Source: Baffinella frigidus
Lineage: Eukaryota > Cryptophyceae > Cryptomonadales > Baffinellaceae
Assembly (NCBI GenBank): GCA_026770585.1
Contig: MU647320.1
Span: forward strand, 120,718 to 132,798
Reading direction: 5' to 3'
Length of the DNA: 12,081 nucleotides
The notes under the pieces are model-generated. The model saw only the letters and a program-made list of their open reading frames with translations, was not told where the DNA came from and searched no databases. This document shows positions 11,402 to 12,081 of this stretch, piece by piece. Every line of letters begins with the position of its first letter. The first letter of the stretch is position 1. Made by a program: the position numbers and the translations under genes.

Positions 11402-11550
11402 CCACCAACCCTCACGGCTTGGGCAAAACGACGATTTTCGATGTCCCGATTTCAAGGGGAATTGGAGCCGTTGAAGTCGGATTCCGAATTCAACCCCATG
11501 AAATCCCGAATCGCAAATCGTCGATTTGCCCACGCCGTGAGGGTTGGTGG
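11402..11550. repeat. 149-bp foldback element, ~55-bp arms
   Basis: 11402-11457 and 11496-11550 are imperfect reverse complements: CCACCAACCCTCACGGC at one end, GCCGTGAGGGTTGGTGG at the other. There are several mismatches and one indel. The centre also has partial symmetry (GGAATTGG ... TTCCGAATTC). Overlapping frames on both strands follow from this symmetry and are not supported as genes. Confidence 0.92.
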
Positions 11551-11556
11551 GAGTGA

Positions 11557-11611
11557 GGACGAATCTGGACCTGGCTTTTAAAAACGTGCTTCTTTCGCTC
11601 GGCAGCGGAAC
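11557..11611 (+). repeat. CTGGACCTGG plus CGCTCGGCAGCGGAAC module, copy 5
   Basis: GAATCTGGACCTGGCTTTTA followed by TTTCGCTCGGCAGCGGAAC. It lacks the left half of the hairpin seen at 8465. It directly follows the foldback element. Confidence 0.6.
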
Positions 11612-11641
11612 CGCACACCCCAAACCCTATACCCCAAACAG

Positions 11642-11715
11642 GTTACGAGGCTGCGAAATGGCCGTGAAGGCGCTGCAGCGGCGCTCGAAAGATTCCAATT
11701 TCCCGTCTGAACGCG
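11642..11715 (+). CDS. Candidate exon fragment, REGAAAALERFQF
   Basis: After CCCCAAACAG it reads VTRLRNGREGAAAALERFQF and then PV and TGA; another frame stays open longer, so the frame is uncertain. GCAGCGGCGCTCG recurs at 11784-11796, where the same frame reads AAALAGRQF. A GT (GTGTAAACC) follows at 11716, and a C-rich array flanks each side. Confidence 0.3.
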
Positions 11716-11718
11716 GTG

Positions 11719-12081
11719 TAAACCCTCACCCCTACACCCTAGAGCCTAAACCCGAAACTCGAGCCCACCAATTTCCCGCCTGCAGCGGCGCTCGCGGGTC
11801 GCCAATTCTGCTGAAACCCCTGAACCCTAAACCCTAAACCCTAAACCCTAAACCCTACACCCTGAACCCTAAACCCTAAACCATACACCCTTGACCCGAT
11901 GAACGCCTTGCGGAATAGAACGTGTTCTGATGACCGCCGTCCTCGAAAGGAAAAACCCTAATCCCTAAACCTTAAACCCCAAACCCTAAACCCTAAACCC
12001 TAAACCCTAGACCCTAAACCCTAAACCCCAAACCCTAAACCCTAAACCCTAAACCCTAAACCCTAAACCCCAAACCCCAAA
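11719..12081 (+). repeat. Telomere-like arrays, C-rich, to the window edge
   Basis: Arrays at 11719-11755, 11814-11892 and 11953-12081. The last is largely exact CCCTAAA with CCCCAAA variants and runs off the edge. The non-repeat islands are 11756-11813 (second AAAL copy) and 11893-11952 (GAACGCCTTGCGGAATAGAA and following), the latter of unclear coding status. Confidence 0.96.

Noticed and set aside
11315-11623. Overlapping frames on both strands (102 and 77 residues)
   Set aside because: Foldback symmetry makes both strands similar; no independent coding evidence.
11953-12081. True chromosome end (telomere)
   Set aside because: The arrays are degenerate, change strand repeatedly and alternate with unique DNA. 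The last one simply meets the window edge.

Overview
The window looks like eukaryotic nuclear DNA, non-genic or gene-poor, from an organism whose telomere repeat is CCCTAAA/TTTAGGG. That repeat type is known from plants, many algae, dinoflagellates and chromerids. Long tracts of exact and degenerate CCCTAAA-like heptamers recur from about 1431 to the right edge and fill roughly a third of the window. An alga or photosynthetic alveolate is possible, but the sequence alone does not fix the taxon. I see no bacterial-style gene, no operon, no rRNA or tRNA, and no long ORF with a recognisable domain. Most ATG-to-stop frames present are chance frames across repeats.

Layout. 1-545: AT microsatellites and short inverted-repeat elements. 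546-1430: interspersed repeat modules and a 166-bp terminal-inverted-repeat (TIR) element. 1431-4440: telomere-like arrays interrupted by short, GC-richer, exon-like islands, several of them duplicated. 4550-5140: a perfect 71-bp inverted repeat and a second TIR element. 5230-7300: more telomere-like arrays, a GACTGTCT minisatellite with higher-order structure, and more islands. 7300-8600: TTC and TTTAGG-type repeats, then a cluster of TIR and foldback elements. 8620-10600: the densest telomere-like arrays, with strand switches and islands. 10600-11620: unique or foldback DNA with two hairpin elements. 11612-12081: arrays again, running off the edge.

The main observation is the set of islands. 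More than a dozen stretches of about 38-100 nt, all readable on the + strand, encode Ala/Glu/Arg/Leu-rich helical peptides of coiled-coil type. Many begin after an AG and end before a GT. Duplicated islands differ largely at synonymous third positions or by conservative substitutions. Six of them (5998-6054, 6512-6562, 6703-6753, 7230-7281, 8927-8964, 9624-9681) have compatible intron phases in order. A pair of islands at 2524 and 4062 end at the same stop codon, and the first has an AATAAA 88 nt past the stop. I therefore propose, as inference, one or more coiled-coil genes made of micro-exons separated by introns built from telomere-like repeats, or decayed duplicates of such genes. Arrays are often C-rich before an island and G-rich after it, so a spacer can start G-rich and end C-rich and might fold back on itself as RNA.

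The second layer is small non-autonomous DNA elements. They share an end motif close to CCACACAGCGGGCTACGAAG but have different interiors, and several foldback hairpins accompany them. No transposase is present here.
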